The translations under genes were made by a program, and so were the position numbers. The notes under the pieces are model-generated. The model searched no databases. It saw nothing but the letters and a program-made list of their open reading frames with translations, and was not told where the DNA came from. A stretch of 64,000 nt of DNA from Sarcocystis neurona (taxonomy: Eukaryota > Apicomplexa > Conoidasida > Eucoccidiorida > Sarcocystidae): contig KL647298.1 in the NCBI GenBank assembly GCA_000727475.1, positions 641,151 through 705,150 of the forward strand. The letters are read 5' to 3'. Shown piece by piece: positions 25,289 to 38,400 of this stretch (the stretch's first letter is position 1; every line of letters begins with the position of its first letter).

Positions 25289-25941
25289 TTGCAAAGCGCA
25301 CGTTAGTACAAAAGTCTGGTCAAGGAAGTTTCCAGTAGCAAAGTTTGCAACAGTAAATAGATGAGCGACGGCTACAGTGCCTGCCTGCAGAAGAGACTGG
25401 TAACAAGGTGTGGTGGAAAATAGAAGGCCAAGGAAAACAAAATAGACCGAGAACAAATTTGCAGCAATATGTCGTCATGTGGAAACGCTGTTGCCGTTTT
25501 CAAGTTATTTTCTGCCCACGGTTTCCATCATCACTATCAGCCACAATCGTCGTCGTCGTTCCTAATGGAATAACGGAATACAATACAACAGTGTTTGGAG
25601 TTGGAGTGGCAACTCTAGTGTCAGACGCCTCGCCCAGCGCGTCCCAGCAGAACAACAGTACCTTCAAGCGTCTTTGTCGAGGATGTCTATTACCCCCATC
25701 ATAAGCAGAACGTCCACTGCTGAAGACAATCTGCTGCGTAGCGTACGCCAACTTTACAGTAGTCCGCCGTGCAGTCCTGTATAGTGGGCATTTTAGAAAA
25801 CTGCTTCTGTCGATACACGAAAATCTCCTGCTGAAGACGAGCGCTGCGAATGAATGTATCTTGTACTTTGTTGCATTGCAGGACTTCTAACGAGTAAGTC
25901 TCCTGATTTATCCGAAAGCGAAGCTCCGTTGTAGATGTCAT
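25289..25941 (-). CDS. Hypothetical protein, candidate exons 1-2
   Basis: Exon 25941..25747 starts at an ATG and reads MTSTTELRFRINQETYSLEV, then a charged helical stretch (DTFIRSARLQQEIFVYRQKQ). A donor GGC|GTACGC joins in phase 0 to 25384..25289. That second exon has a strong acceptor (CCAGTCTCTTCTGCAG) and a consensus donor (CAA|GTAAGT), and codes for AGTVAVAHLFTVANFATGNF and a further 12 residues. The second exon is hydrophobic and might be a membrane segment. No family was recognised, and the following exon was not found in a matching phase. Confidence 0.33.
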
Positions 25942-28126
25942 TGGTAGTGTGTTACCGCGTTCAACCCCGTTATGAAAATGTGTGCATGCAGCGGCTGAAG
26001 CCGACCAGTCTCCATGAGGTGGACACAGGGGTTTCCATGCAGGTACACCTTTTTATCTTGTCCGCGACTCTCTGATACGATCATCTAATCTGATGTTTCC
26101 CAGATGCTGAGTCCAGGTGGCTTTTACGGGGAGGACTGAGAAGAGGAAAGACAACCTCCGATTCGATCTCGCTCCTTAACTCTGCATCTGCATGCGCACG
26201 TGTCCACACGTGTATCCAGGTGTACAAATGGATGTATGCACACGAGTGCGTACGTCTACCAGTACGAGAAGTGTGTGTATGGAAGTGACGTAAACACCAG
26301 CGTGTACACGTATGTCGCCTTCTGTTGACTGTACAAGTGAAGCGTGTCCTCAGTCTTCCTACGCCCGATTAATGCCTGTGACGGAGCAGCGAGCGCGCAT
26401 CCCAAGGACGACCTTCTCCGACGTGGTCATTCCAGATAAGACGTGATCCGTAGAAAGAGAACCGCGATTTGCGTGTGCTTTGCACACAAAGGACGAAACG
26501 ACTTTTCATGAGAGCTACGTGCGTCTGTTGTTGTTGAAACAACCCTCGTGGTCGCTAAGGAATTCTCCAGGAAATATGAAGACTCCCGCTCCTTCCACAT
26601 GGACAACAACTGCTATTGCTATAACGACTACCACTACTGTTGAACAACAGCTTGCAATCACGCCGCAGGGAAATTCGAAAAGTACAAACAGACAGTACTT
26701 GTCGTCCTGCCACGCGAGCGCTTCCGTCCATCCATCACAACCATTACACTCACAGCCGCGCTTCTGTGTGGCTGAGGGTGAGCACGCGCCATGTACTGGA
26801 AAATGAGGGGGTCATCACCTAACGACCTACAATGAGATAAACGATTTGCTGCTGATCTGCGGTACTGCAGAGGACAAGTGGTGTTTGGGGAAAACAGGGA
26901 AGGAGTGTTCTACTGTCTCGCAGCCGTTCGTGCGTACTGACATCGGCCACTCGTCTACTACTCGTTGAAACACGAATTCGTAACAGCGAAAAAGTTCTCC
27001 TTCACGTGAATTGTCCGGAGCCATGCTTCCACTAGGGAAGTAAAAAACAAGTGAGCACTGTTGGATCAAGGTCCACGTACACGAGAGTGTAAATTTATGA
27101 GCGAGTCACACGTACAAGGCCCATGTAAAGGAGAGTGTGCACTCACTTGTGAGTTGCGCGTACAACAGAACGCGAGTGAGTTGCTGCTCCCAGTGTCAAT
27201 GGATCCAGCAGCATGTGCTCACAAGGATGTTGTCATTATGAGCAAAATGCCCTCACCCGTGTGGGGTCCTTCCCTTCGGGTTTTCCTATCAACAAGTGGA
27301 CACGATTAATGAGGACGACACGAAACGCAGACTTGCCGAACTAAAGTGGTATGCGATGATATACCCTCCGAACGTTTTAAATAAACACCTGGCGGACAGA
27401 TTGGATTTGACCTTATCCACCGGCGTTTTCCTACCAAGACGCCAACGCACATGAAAATGCAAAGATACCTCTTTTCCGTGCGAGAGGGGTGGTAAAAACG
27501 CCTGCTCCTAGCGCCCGCAGATATGATTTGTGAGCGGTGGCAGCCCGTTTGCCCGCTCAGGCCAAAGGCGACACAAGGCAGCAGAAATAATTCATTCGTT
27601 TTCGAATATTCGTCCACAACACTTTTTTCTGAAATTTTGCATGTGTGAAATCTTCCGATCGTGCAACCGTAGGTAAGGGAGGATGAGAAATTAGTTCGTT
27701 ACTTTCTCCTAGGCGAATATATTGCCGTGCGCTTCTTGAGAAGTGAAGCTGTAGTGCCCCTGTGGATGGTGAACACGGAGACCTGTTGAACTGCGCGTAA
27801 GATCAGCCCTTGCTTTAGGCTTTTTGTACGCGTCATCCGAACCACAGGGCCGCGCCACATTGCACAAAACTAGACTGAGTTCATTCCAAGCAATTTCATA
27901 AGATAGAACTGCGTGACGACTTTAACAAACATGCCACGACCTTAGGCATCAACGGTTGAATAATGTGCAAATCACATGTAGAACGCAGTCCCCCCATTGT
28001 CGGGACTGTTCTTTCAATGCTGCTCCCTTGCAAGCAACGGTCTACGCCCGCCTCTGTGTATACTGGTTCCTTTTGCTCCCCTGCGTTGAGTAGTTTCTTC
28101 CCTTCCGCACTGCGTGCCACTGATAT
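25942..28126. other. Repeat-poor intergenic region with weak frames
   Basis: A minus frame at 27,024-26,827 begins MAPDNSREGELFRCYEFVFQ and could be an exon, but no partner was found. The + strand from 26,580 to 26,660 is a decayed ACT/ATT triplet tract. Nothing else is supported. Confidence 0.4.
27066..27185. repeat. Diverged 48-bp tandem repeat
   Basis: Units start near 27066, 27114 and 27162 with CAAGG(T/C)CCA(C/T)GTA, GAGAGTGT and GCGAGTCACACGTA-like blocks. The third copy is strongly diverged. Confidence 0.45.
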
Positions 28127-29221
28127 TTACAACTGTATTTCATCAGAGATGCTCAGAAAGTCCGGCTCTTCAGGTCCATTTTCGTTCTCTATATCCTCGT
28201 CTATCTCAGCTGTTGATGGTGGTGGTGTTGATAAACTTCCTGGCGCGTTACTAGTTGTATCTGCGCCGAACGATCCTGCCTGTTCCATTTCCGTACTTCC
28301 CGTGCGTGTCCAGAAATCACTTCGAATATCATCAGATTCTGCTGAGGGCGGCGGCTCGTTCTCGCTGGTCTCCTCTGCGACTGAAGGTAAGCCATTTGCA
28401 ACACCATCATCTGTTGAGGTGCCTGTCCCTTCCTCACCGTCACCCTCGTCGGTTGATGCCGATCCGCCACTTTGTTTTTTTAATACTTCGGACTGCATTT
28501 CCTTCAAAGTCGCTGCTGCCCACCAGCCGTCTGGGCTGTCCATGTCTTCGTTTTCAAGGCACCAGCCGTCAGTGACTGAAAATGCGGCGTCATCCATGCG
28601 CAATTCTATCAAGAGTGATTCTAGCTGTAAAGAGAAGGCCTCGGAAACCTGGTTCGCGGGAGGTCCTGGTTCCGAGTTGGTCGCCGTCGTAAGTTCCTCA
28701 ATTAAGTCCTGTATCTGCTGCTTCAAAGCAAGTATTTGCATGCAGTGTTCTCTTACGGACACCAGTGCTTCTGGACGCGAAGTAATCGTATACAATACAC
28801 GCAGCCCGCGGTGCTCCGTTCGGTGCCGTTCCAACTCTTCGATTTTTTTTGCCAATAACTGCAGCTTTCTTTGTAAATCAACGATACGATCAACACCCAA
28901 TGAGGAAGGATCTCCTACACCGAGCTCAGTATTTTCTTCCTCGGTGGGAGTCTCGCCATGATTGTCAGACTCACTCGGGGTAGATCCACCAGAGGATCCA
29001 TGACTTCCTGTCTCTAGTGCGTCTTTACCATTATAGCGGTTAGCTTTGGGACTGGATTTCTTTCCTGAAACCCGTCGTTTCAGACGAGCCCACACTGAAG
29101 ACGATCCTGAACTGCTCCTCTTCAAGGAGTCGCCACGGTTGGATGCCAGGCTTCGGTCGGTAGGCGACAGCAGCAGCAAACAAGTCGCAACTGTGACGAA
29201 GGAAACGCTCCAGATCTGCAT
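28127..29221 (-). CDS. Hypothetical secreted coiled-coil protein
   Basis: Single-exon frame of 364 residues. I chose the ATG at 29221 because the next 26 residues form a typical signal peptide (MQIWSVSFVTVATCLLLLSP, then TDRSLA). The frame is open upstream to 29377, but a start there would put the hydrophobic segment inside the protein. After the signal come a Ser/Gly/Lys region (30-100), a heptad-like helix (about 111-137, RIVDLQRKLQLLAKKIEELE), a second helix (160-180, LALKQQIQDLIEELTT), a Trp-containing segment near 220-235, and an acidic Ser/Glu/Pro tail. I do not recognise the family. Secretion into the parasitophorous vacuole, as for dense-granule or rhoptry-type proteins, is a guess from the signal peptide. 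No triplet-repeat runs are present, as expected for the repeat-poor block. Confidence 0.72.
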   Translation of the reverse strand: MQIWSVSFVTVATCLLLLSPTDRSLASNRGDSLKRSSSGSSSVWARLKRRVSGKKSSPKANRYNGKDALETGSHGSSGGSTPSESDNHGETPTEEENTELGVGDPSSLGVDRIVDLQRKLQLLAKKIEELERHRTEHRGLRVLYTITSRPEALVSVREHCMQILALKQQIQDLIEELTTATNSEPGPPANQVSEAFSLQLESLLIELRMDDAAFSVTDGWCLENEDMDSPDGWWAAATLKEMQSEVLKKQSGGSASTDEGDGEEGTGTSTDDGVANGLPSVAEETSENEPPPSAESDDIRSDFWTRTGSTEMEQAGSFGADTTSNAPGSLSTPPPSTAEIDEDIENENGPEEPDFLSISDEIQL

Positions 29222-31339
29222 CTTGGCTAATAAAATAAGAACTAGTAAAAGTAAATAAGTCCAGTCTTTTGCTCTAGACCTGTTTGACACAAAAAATAGT
29301 CCGGACTTTTTCCAGTTTCGCGTGGAGAAATCACACGGATAGCTGCGCGAGAGGAAATACATAGAACATTTGAGCATCGAGGATCTATTCGTGTCTTTCT
29401 ACTTTTTTCCAGGAGATTGACTGGCACATAACGAGACCTGGAGGAATAAAAATATTCTTTTGAATAACATTACACCGCGTGGCACGAGTAGAGCTCAGAT
29501 TCTCCCTAGTGTTGTTATAAAGGACGCCACGAAGAGTAACTAAAGACATTAAGCATTCAGGCGCCCAGAATCCACTTGCGCTTACACCCTAGTTATTGTC
29601 TATATTGCTAGCCTCGTGGAACATGTCATCGTGTTCCTTTCAGCTGGTGGACCAAAGAGGTACTTGCTCCTGAAAGTAACTGCGGCTACGTCCTGGTCGC
29701 TAGGGCAGCCTATTTCTGTTACACCGCGGGGTCTCCGTCGCTGTGGCCCGTCTCGATTCTACGGTCCGTGACCGTAAGCCCCCCAGCGTCTTTCTTTAAT
29801 GTTCCAGCTGTTCCGCACGGATCAACTTTGTCCGATGTACACTGGCGTGCACGCATGTTCGTATGTATAGAAGCAGACCTATTCTCATTACGTGAAAGTG
29901 CGCTAGCCAACTTGCTCTACTACAGTTCAAAAAGTCAGTGAGGAGCTGACCTCTGCGGCCATCCGAAACTTTAGACGTTCTTCTTCTCGCAGATCTCCAC
30001 ATATGTAAAGTCTGCGAGAAGTTGACATGTACGGTGTACGAGTACAGCAGGAAACGGCAACGGGAACACGGGAGCGTCACGCAAATGTGTGACCAGTCAC
30101 TTGCACCAAGCTTAGGGAAGCGGGGGAAAAGCTCACACCAAAAGGCCGCCCAGGTGCCTCCGACTTTTGCGTCTCTAAACGAGCAGCCAGGGCCTCCTCC
30201 TGCGTCGCTAATCCGGAGTAACAATATTTTGGGACTCATTCCCTACTCTTACTATCAACGTCGCTGAACCAGGTCCACATATGCCCGTCATGGCCTGTGC
30301 TTTTTTGGCCGTTTACTGCAGATATATACGACAACAGAAGTTGTGGTTAAGTAAGTGTGCACAAAGATATACATGTAATTACCTGCTTTCCTTCAACATC
30401 TACTGAGTACGTCTTTTCATTACCGCACATATACACATATATATGCATATAAATCTAAAAATTATTTTCACGTACATATTCTTATAGGAGTTTGCACGAA
30501 GGCTTACCTTTATATCCGCGTGCACGGGGAAGGAGTTGCGCAAATGGATTCCTGAAGAAACACAGTTGAGTCTACCACTCTTTTTTTCACGACTACCGCA
30601 TGACGGGGACGTAATCCTTTCCTACTAGTAATGCTCCAAAAGGCGACGCTCGTATTCCCCCTGCTACTGCAACTAGCGGCAGTGGAGTGCCCACGGCTAC
30701 TGCCATCTCACTATAATCGCATCACTGCTGCACTGAACACTAAAGTACTTATCCTCCTACTCTTCTGACGTGGTCTGTTATTGCCACTACAGCACCGGGG
30801 TACAACTACTGCTACAACAGCTGCTGTTACTACTACCCCTATTGCTGCCCTTTTTACCATTATGCTTCTGCCAAACGATACGACGACGACACCCGTTACT
30901 ACTACTATTTCTTCTACTACAATCACTGGCAAAAAGTCCCCCTGCACCAGTGCAACCGCAGGTCGTACTAGTGACCACGAGTATGGCGTGAGACCCGATG
31001 CAGGTGGCTGCTGACATGCACGTTTATTTGGAGTGACAACAGAAACAATGGTCTTGTCGCGCTTAAAATCGCGTGAACAGGAGGACAGTAGATCTCTCCC
31101 TCTCTATCTCCCTCTTACACACACACACACACCACATACCAGCAAGGTCAAGTATCTTCACGTATACTGTACGACGAATTAACCTGTCAATAACAAAGAA
31201 GCTCAAGAGTATATCATAAAAAGGTGTACCTCGGCGCTTCTTGCCGTGCGTCGCCCTTCAGTTCGTGAACTGCAACAGTGAAAACCTAAATGTGTAGCAC
31301 AATAGCTTACGAACGACTGACGTTTTAACTGCTTGCGAC
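29222..31339. other. Repeat-poor intergenic region
   Basis: No gene is supported. Positions 30,640-30,960 are a decayed ACT/ACC triplet tract that keeps several frames open, and there are short TA and CA microsatellites near 30,430 and 31,118. Open frames at 30,022-30,267 (+) and 29,796-30,239 (minus) overlap and cannot be decided. Confidence 0.4.
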
Positions 31340-31984
31340 TCAGTGCTGCTTTCGAACAAGCTGTGGTAGTCCAACAGGTTTTGTACTCTGCGTCCACCTA
31401 AGCGGCCGGCTGTGAATACCTGAGATTCGAAGGTCACGTGCGTCTGCTGGAAAAGCTGTCCTGTTTGCAGCCAAATCCAGTGTGTGATCAATCAATATAC
31501 CACAGCTCCTTGACCGTCGAGCGCTGCAGGTCACTGCTACTTGTTCACGTTTGTAATTGTGCTAGGACTCCAGGTCTTGATAACATCATGCATCCGTAAT
31601 ACACAGTTTCACCGGTTTCGAACGTAAGCGAAGACGCCATATTTTGAAACACTGGAGGGGCAAAGACTGCCTACGCTGGGGTGCCCCTTAAAGCAACGCA
31701 TCTACTAGATCTGTCCCACATTTTACTAACCTGCAGCTTGTAAAAACAGCTTCTTCAGTATTTTGCCTTTCTAACGAAATGTCTCGACAAGGCGCTTGCT
31801 TACTTCCGGCTTGTAGAGGCAAAGAGCAGTATCTAGGTACCACGTCAGACAACGAGGTTCCCTCTCTGATTGCTGGCTCTGCGCAGGCTCCTGCCTCACT
31901 TCCACATGCGTTGACCGCCACAAGGAAATTCGAATCTGTTGACAACCCTCCAGTCAGTCTACATGTTTTCTTCGTGTTTCGCAT
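31340..31984 (-). CDS. Hypothetical small protein, two candidate exons
   Basis: Exon 31984..31731 begins at ATG (MRNTKKTCRLTGGLS) and ends at a strong donor, CTGCAG|GTTAGT. Exon 31460..31340 begins after an acceptor GGCTGCAAACAG and joins in phase 2 to give 124 residues ending in VRKQH. The composition is ordinary (Ser, Ala, Cys, Gly-rich) with no recognised domain. Other acceptors just inside the first exon are possible, so the start is uncertain. Confidence 0.3.
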
Positions 31985-32834
31985 GAAGAGAATCCTGAAG
32001 TGCACTTATGGTAGAAAGAAATCCATGATGCGGGGTGCTTCAAGCCGAAGTACTGTAGTACGTGTGTCTGTGGCGCCCGTGTGACAATTACACAGGTACC
32101 TGTCCACGTGGCGTCTGCAATTTTATCTATCTCGTGACGTGTATTACACTCTCTACTCGTGCAAAGCGTTTGAGGTCTCGCAGCACTTGTATCGGATAGC
32201 TGTGACTGAAGAAGCGTCCACCGTGCAGAAAGCTAGAGCTACAAGGCTACTTGGTGTCCCGCTACCGCTTCAAGGCTCTTTATTGTTCCAATGGCTGCAT
32301 GGTATCCTCCGCCTGTTAAAGGTGTCCGTGTAATTACACGTATCCATATTGTGTGAATTTCCCGTGTCATGTTTACGCATTTGATTTTACGCGATATTGA
32401 GATGGTGCACAGCATTCGACGCAAGAATTATTAATCCTTTCTCACTGTGGCACGAACTTGCGCGAGTTCGGCGAAACTCCGCTTGTCTCCTTCGCACGTG
32501 CGGCTGCTGTACAAGGCAACGCTGGTTGTCGGGCTCTGTCAGGCCAGCACGTAGGAGCCACCGTTTCAGTCAGCCACGCGGCCTGCTATGGTTTTTATAA
32601 TACATCTTTACGCAGAAAGCAGAAACGACAGTTCCACATATCTCACACGGATACACGTACGCACAAGCGCTTTTCCTGAGGGCGTCAGCGCACAGCGCTG
32701 CTTGCACGTCTATTTGAAAAGCAGTTTTAACTACAGAGCACTCACCAAGCGACATACGCCATACGCTGTAGACACTGTTGTGCCTCACGTAGGCAAGCCT
32801 GCTCGGTAGCTGTGTTTAAATGTGTCTACGTGTA

Positions 32835-32878
<44 letters not shown>

Positions 32879-34539
32879 GTACCTGGTCATGATTTGTACT
32901 TTTCCGTACGCACAGTTCGACGGGACGACCTTCGCGTTTCTGAAGCTGCGCCCCAGTTCTTTTTGCAAGGGGATGCGTTCCAGGACACACACGATCGTTT
33001 AAAGTAGCGCTTGTCTACGTCATCGTATAAATATTTTTAGTAGCATGACAGAAATATTAGATTGTGAAAAGAAGCGCCGCTGATGCGTCGTCCCTTTTTC
33101 AGGAAACCATTGATATCGTCCTTCACTACAGAAGTTGCACTTCGCGTGCGCGGCGGTCTGCGTACAGCGTCCTGTTTCTGACGCATAATCAGCTGTTTTT
33201 TATTTTGCACTCTTGTTCATACGAGAGACGTGGCCAAATTGCAATGTGCTAGGTGTTGCACGTGAGCACTTCCGGTCTTATCGCCGGCTTGCCTTAGCGC
33301 CCACGTAGCAATCACGTAAAGATGTTCTTCGCATTGGCCTTGACAGTCAGACGGGGTTTCGGTTGAATAACAGGACTTCCAGCAGGCCGAGGCACCCCTT
33401 TTCCCTAGAGTTGCGCGGGAACGGCACTTGCGCAGGCATGTGCACACCACCATTTCCGTGCACAGGAGTATTAGCGGTAACCGCAACGCCATCAGCTGCT
33501 GCGCCGGGTTGTTCCTATCCACCTGTAGCGTCGCGCTTTATTGCATGTGTTGTGCTGATTCAAAGTACAACTTCCCCTCCACAAAAAGGCAAGCACGACC
33601 ACTACCATTCGCGTCGCTGCAAAAATATGTAATGGTGTGCTTGAGCAACTCTCTATGTACATAGTCGATGCGTACATTCTCGTCGACGGTTAAGAGTCTC
33701 CGACGTCTGCTTGTCCACCTCAGGCGACGATGGCGCACGCAAATCTACGGCATGGGTACAACTCCGGCACCTTCCGGCACGAACGAGGACCCTCGCGGAG
33801 CCAGAGATGTGCTGTTCGCTCCGTTGTCACACAAACCAAAGTAAAACAAAAATTCAACTACAGTGTGCATCCTGTCGGTGGCGCTGCGCGCCTTCCCAGC
33901 CCTAATAGAACACACGCAGCTGCGGACGCAATGCCGATGCGGAGCTCTAGTAGTAACGGTGGCCTCCAACGGCGAACGACGTCCTGTGTCATCAATATCG
34001 CCAGTTGGTTTACGGTCCCACCGTCTGCTTAGTCGTCACGGTGGAATACACACTGACACATGTGTGAGGACATATCCCAACAAATGGATGCAACAAGTGT
34101 GTCCACATACGTGCAGGTCAGTGAACAACTGCATTTATACATAACTGTATACACATAAATACGTACACGTGTGTGTCTACACATATTTGAATATGAATGC
34201 ATGTACATACATATCCACGTAAAGGATTTTCGTCAGCGCGTCACTACCGGTGCTTCCTCGAAGAGCACGCTGCCACTGCTGCTCCCACAAGAAAGCGCTG
34301 GTGCGCGCGTTGCACGCCTACATCTTGCAGAGGTATAGGCCTCGGAGAGTCTACTTACGTAAGTGGACAGAGTTGTGTACGCGTACGCAGGTGTGCCTAG
34401 ATGATGCATATATATATATATTTATACACGTGCCCCGCGTGGCATTCTTTTATGGTTTCCCTCTGTATCTATATCGCCTGACGCTGTGACCAGCACTGCT
34501 GCAGAAGCAGGCTTTCCACACGTATAACAAACAAATGGC
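31985..34539. other. Right part of repeat-poor block
   Basis: Short frames on both strands, a TA microsatellite at 32,837-32,877, and no gene I can support. The block ends where CT-rich and CAG-rich sequence resumes near 34.5 kb. Confidence 0.4.
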
Positions 34540-35440
34540 TTCGCGCCTGTCCTGGTGTTACGGTTGCATTGTTGTGATCCTTTTTTCCTTCACGGCCCCT
34601 TTCTTTCTTTTGATTCTTTATCCTGTGTCTTTCGTCTTGTGCCCTTCCTTTCTCGTTTCCTCCGTCTCGCTCGCGTGTCCGGCACTCTCTTCCTCGTCTC
34701 TCCGGTCTGTTGTTCTGCACTCCTCTTCGGTCACGGCGTTTCTTCCTACGTCGTCCTCCTGCTCTGTCTGCTGCTTGCATTTCTTCTCTTTTTTTCGCCC
34801 ACAACATTACTTCACTCTTTTCTGTCTTCGTCTCCTCAAACGTCGCTCTTTCGTCCTTCTCCGGGAGTTTCGCTAGCGCCCCGTTTCTCTGTTGGTTCTT
34901 TCCTCTCCTGTCTTCACGCGCATTTCCTTGTCTAGCGAGGCTTCACCCTATCCATGCAGTAGGGAACTCCGTTTTGCGTTTGGTCTTTCTGTCCGCCTCG
35001 CTTTGGCTCCTCTCTGCTTTTTCTCTTCCCTTGTCAGCTTCCTTCCATTTTCTCTCCTGCATTCTTCCTGTTACACACACCGATGGCTGTTCCTTCTGCC
35101 CGCCCTTTCTCAGTTCTTCATCTCTCCTTTCACAGAAAATTGCTTTCTCTTCCGCCAGCGCCTGTTTCTGTTTTGCTGCATGCAGAATCACTGCGAATGT
35201 CGTCCTTGGCTGCAGACGCGATGCACGGCCGTGCGTAGATTCTCCAGGCATCGATCGACTCGCATGCGGTTGCTGTGCAGCACGGCAAATCAGCAGCGAA
35301 CCAGCAGAAACAAATGACCCCATCCCTCCCTCGACTGTGTTGTCCCCTCTCGTGTTTTTCCTCCGCAGCTGCTTCTTTCACTTCTTCATGCCCTTCTTTC
35401 TTCTCCATCTCTGTGTGGTCTCCTCCCGGTTCCTGTGAAT
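34540..35440 (-). other. Purine-rich (minus strand) tract, possible 3' exons or UTR
   Basis: The + strand is strongly pyrimidine-rich (CTTTCTTTCTTTTGATTC and similar). On the minus strand long frames encode Lys/Arg/Glu-rich sequence, such as EMEKKEGHEEVKEAAAEEKH and KQKQALAEEKA. These lie directly downstream of the lipase gene and could be further spliced C-terminal exons or its 3' UTR. No splice site decides it. Confidence 0.35.
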
Positions 35441-35496
35441 CCGCCACATGCCGTCTGCTGTTGCTGCTGCCGCTCCTCTCTCCTAAATCTCCAACA

Positions 35497-38400
35497 TCAG
35501 CATGTGCCCCCACATACACTCTCGGCGTGCGGTACAGTATTACTCGAGTGAGAAACCCAGCTACATAGATATGAAGTCAGACGCGCATGAACAAACGATT
35601 CTCGCTGCTGCGCGTTTGCTATTTCCCAGTCTCCTTCCGATCCCTCGCCTGCAACTAGTGTATGAATACGTGGACGTACACGAGAGATTAGACAGTGACT
35701 AGGTACTGCCACGCAAACTACCTCATATATACATACATATGCATACACACGTATATATATAGCTATATAGAGAGAGACACTCGTCCGAGTACATGTGCAT
35801 GTGATGTAGAGGAGAGAAAGCCGGTTACCGTGAACAACTGCTTCGCGTTCCTGCGCATGCGTTCCTCCTTATACCTGACAATAAGTGAGTCAGCTCTGTG
35901 CATTCCTATACACACAGTACATATATATATATATATATGTATGACTCACCTGTAAAAGAACTTGCTACATGCGTGTCTCTTGGGAAGGCTGTGTGCACTA
36001 CAGATACTTCACATCTGCTACGCGTACGCCACAGACCCACGACGCGCTCCACACTACGCGAGCCGAGGGGGTGCTAGAAGCGACCGCGGGCTCTGTGATG
36101 CGGAAGAAATTCTGCTGCAGCTTTCCTCCGTATGTGACTGCTATCCCCTGGCTGGACACACCTTTGTGTGAAGTGCGTACACACATGTATACACACACGT
36201 CTGTTATGTGCTGCGAGGCCCACATCCGTAGATATACGCAGACGTATGTAGACACTTCCTAGAAACTACCTCCGCACACGGCTTTATATATGTGTATGTA
36301 GATCTGCCCTCTGCGTATACACAGAATCCGCTGCATCTGCGCGTACACATACAAGACGCAGAGCACGGATGCCAAGAACAATGTTTTTCTCTCGTCTTTT
36401 TGCCCGAAGCTCGTTCATCGTCTGCAGTGCAAGCATCGGACCCCAATAGCGCTTGTGCCGTGCCGCGCTGCCGCTGCTCTTCAGTTACCTGATCAGGTGT
36501 AGCTTCGGGAAAACCATCAGTCGCCCCTCCTGCAGATACCTGAACAATGCGGACGCCTCACATACCACAGGACTACTGTAGAATTATATCTGTCTCCCCA
36601 CTTTTACATAGCGGTGTAGACATACTACAGCAAAAGAGCATCTCACCTCTGCTGCGCCAGCGTCTACATATATATATGTATTTGTACAGCTACGCACACT
36701 GAGAGGAGAGTGAGTCACATATGTATCAAGATTCCTACAGGTATCGTGTGTGTACAAGCTGCCCACAGATACCCCGCCCCGCCTCCAGCGACACGCGTAT
36801 AGTGCACCCATTTGTACGCGCATCGTCCCGCCTTCGGGTAATATTCTCCTGTGGCTCCTGTATGTCGAAGAGCCATGGCTACTCGTTTCCACTCAACAGA
36901 CGAGACCGTGTGTGCGCATGCATTCGTCCGAACACTTGGTATAAGCCACTCCCACGCGCAGTCAGGTGTCTACTCTCAGAGCCGAGCAGTTCCTCTCCAC
37001 GTGGAAATTTCGTACGTGGAGAAATGCGCGACCGCGCGTGGGTCTCCGCACACCTGCGTAGACCCTCCCCACCCCAGACAGTAGTTCTCTAGAGGAAGGT
37101 GTCTATACACTCGATAGCTGCTACCGCTGAGGCAAAGTTTGTTGGGTTCTGCTTCTTGGTATCAAGGAAGAAGGAGTGCTTTCTACGCTGGACACGGCGA
37201 GACTGAGGCGACAAAAAAATGACGGAAGGTCTTCCAGCTGCAGACGTGCACGTATGTGTGTATACACAGACACACACGCACACTGACGTCGATCGTTGCC
37301 GGGGCCCGGCACTGCAGGCCCCTGCGCAACAGCAGCATGCCAAGCCGCTGCAACGCGTGAGGCGCATGCACACACCTACCAGCGGATATCTGAAGGCGAG
37401 GAATCGTTCAGCAGCCGCAGATATTTGGGAGAAATGTAGCGCGGATGCAGCGTCACGTCGCCTGTGTACGACTGATAGGATGACACACATACACACACAC
37501 ACAGGCGGGAACACAGACAGAGGAAACGACCAGGATCTACATATACGGCTGTGTCTGCGGACACACGCGCAACACACTCCAGCAAATGGATCGTTCCTTC
37601 TGCATAATTCTCTACACACATACATGTAGACGTGTTGGTATGCTTTTGGACGTGGATCACATACGCACAGAGATACTGGCTATGCACCTGCTACGAGTCT
37701 GCCTCTATCGAAAAGGGCCTGCCGGGAAGAGCAAGACGTATTTTCGACAGTATCTCATACATGCACACATACAGTCAGAAAGCAGCCCTGCGGCTCCTAC
37801 GAGAGATGGCGGGGACGAACCGCATGCTGCTGCAGCGTACGCACGAAGAAGGCTTTTCTGCAGCAGCAGCAGTGCCGTGGACGCACGCAGCAGCAGTGCA
37901 GTGGACGCACGCGGCACCAGTGCCGTGGACGCACGCAGCAGCAGTGCGGTGGACGCACGCAGCAGCAGTGCCGTGGACGCAGGCAATAGCGGTGTGGTGG
38001 ACGCAGGCGGCAGCAGTGTCGTGGGCCGCGCACCCCTTCTACGCCGCGGTCTACGCTGCGGCGTTGCTGCAGGTGACAAAAAGGGATGGGGAGAAGCCTT
38101 GACATCGGCAGCCACTGCGTGTAACGCAGACGCAATGCCGCGGGGAAAGCAGACTGCCTGCGTTTGCATGCGCGCCCCCCTATGTTGGGGGAAAAGACAA
38201 AGGTGTAGACAAGCAGAAGCACAGATACGTCTACGTATACATACACACGTATACGTCCACATACACGTACAACACAGACGTATATTCACACATCCATACA
38301 AAGATTTATATACGCGTGCATACATACACAGATTAAGACGCATGCACATAGATTTGTACACATATATATATATACACGTGTATACATGTAAATATATATA

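Noticed and set aside
27963..28961. 332-codon + strand open frame
   Set aside because: It is the complement of the signal-peptide coiled-coil gene and has no signal, domain or sensible composition (Ser/Cys/Pro shadow).
34710..35438. 242-codon + strand Ser/Phe/Leu-rich frame
   Set aside because: It arises from a CT-rich strand and has no domain. The opposite strand continues the lipase gene direction.
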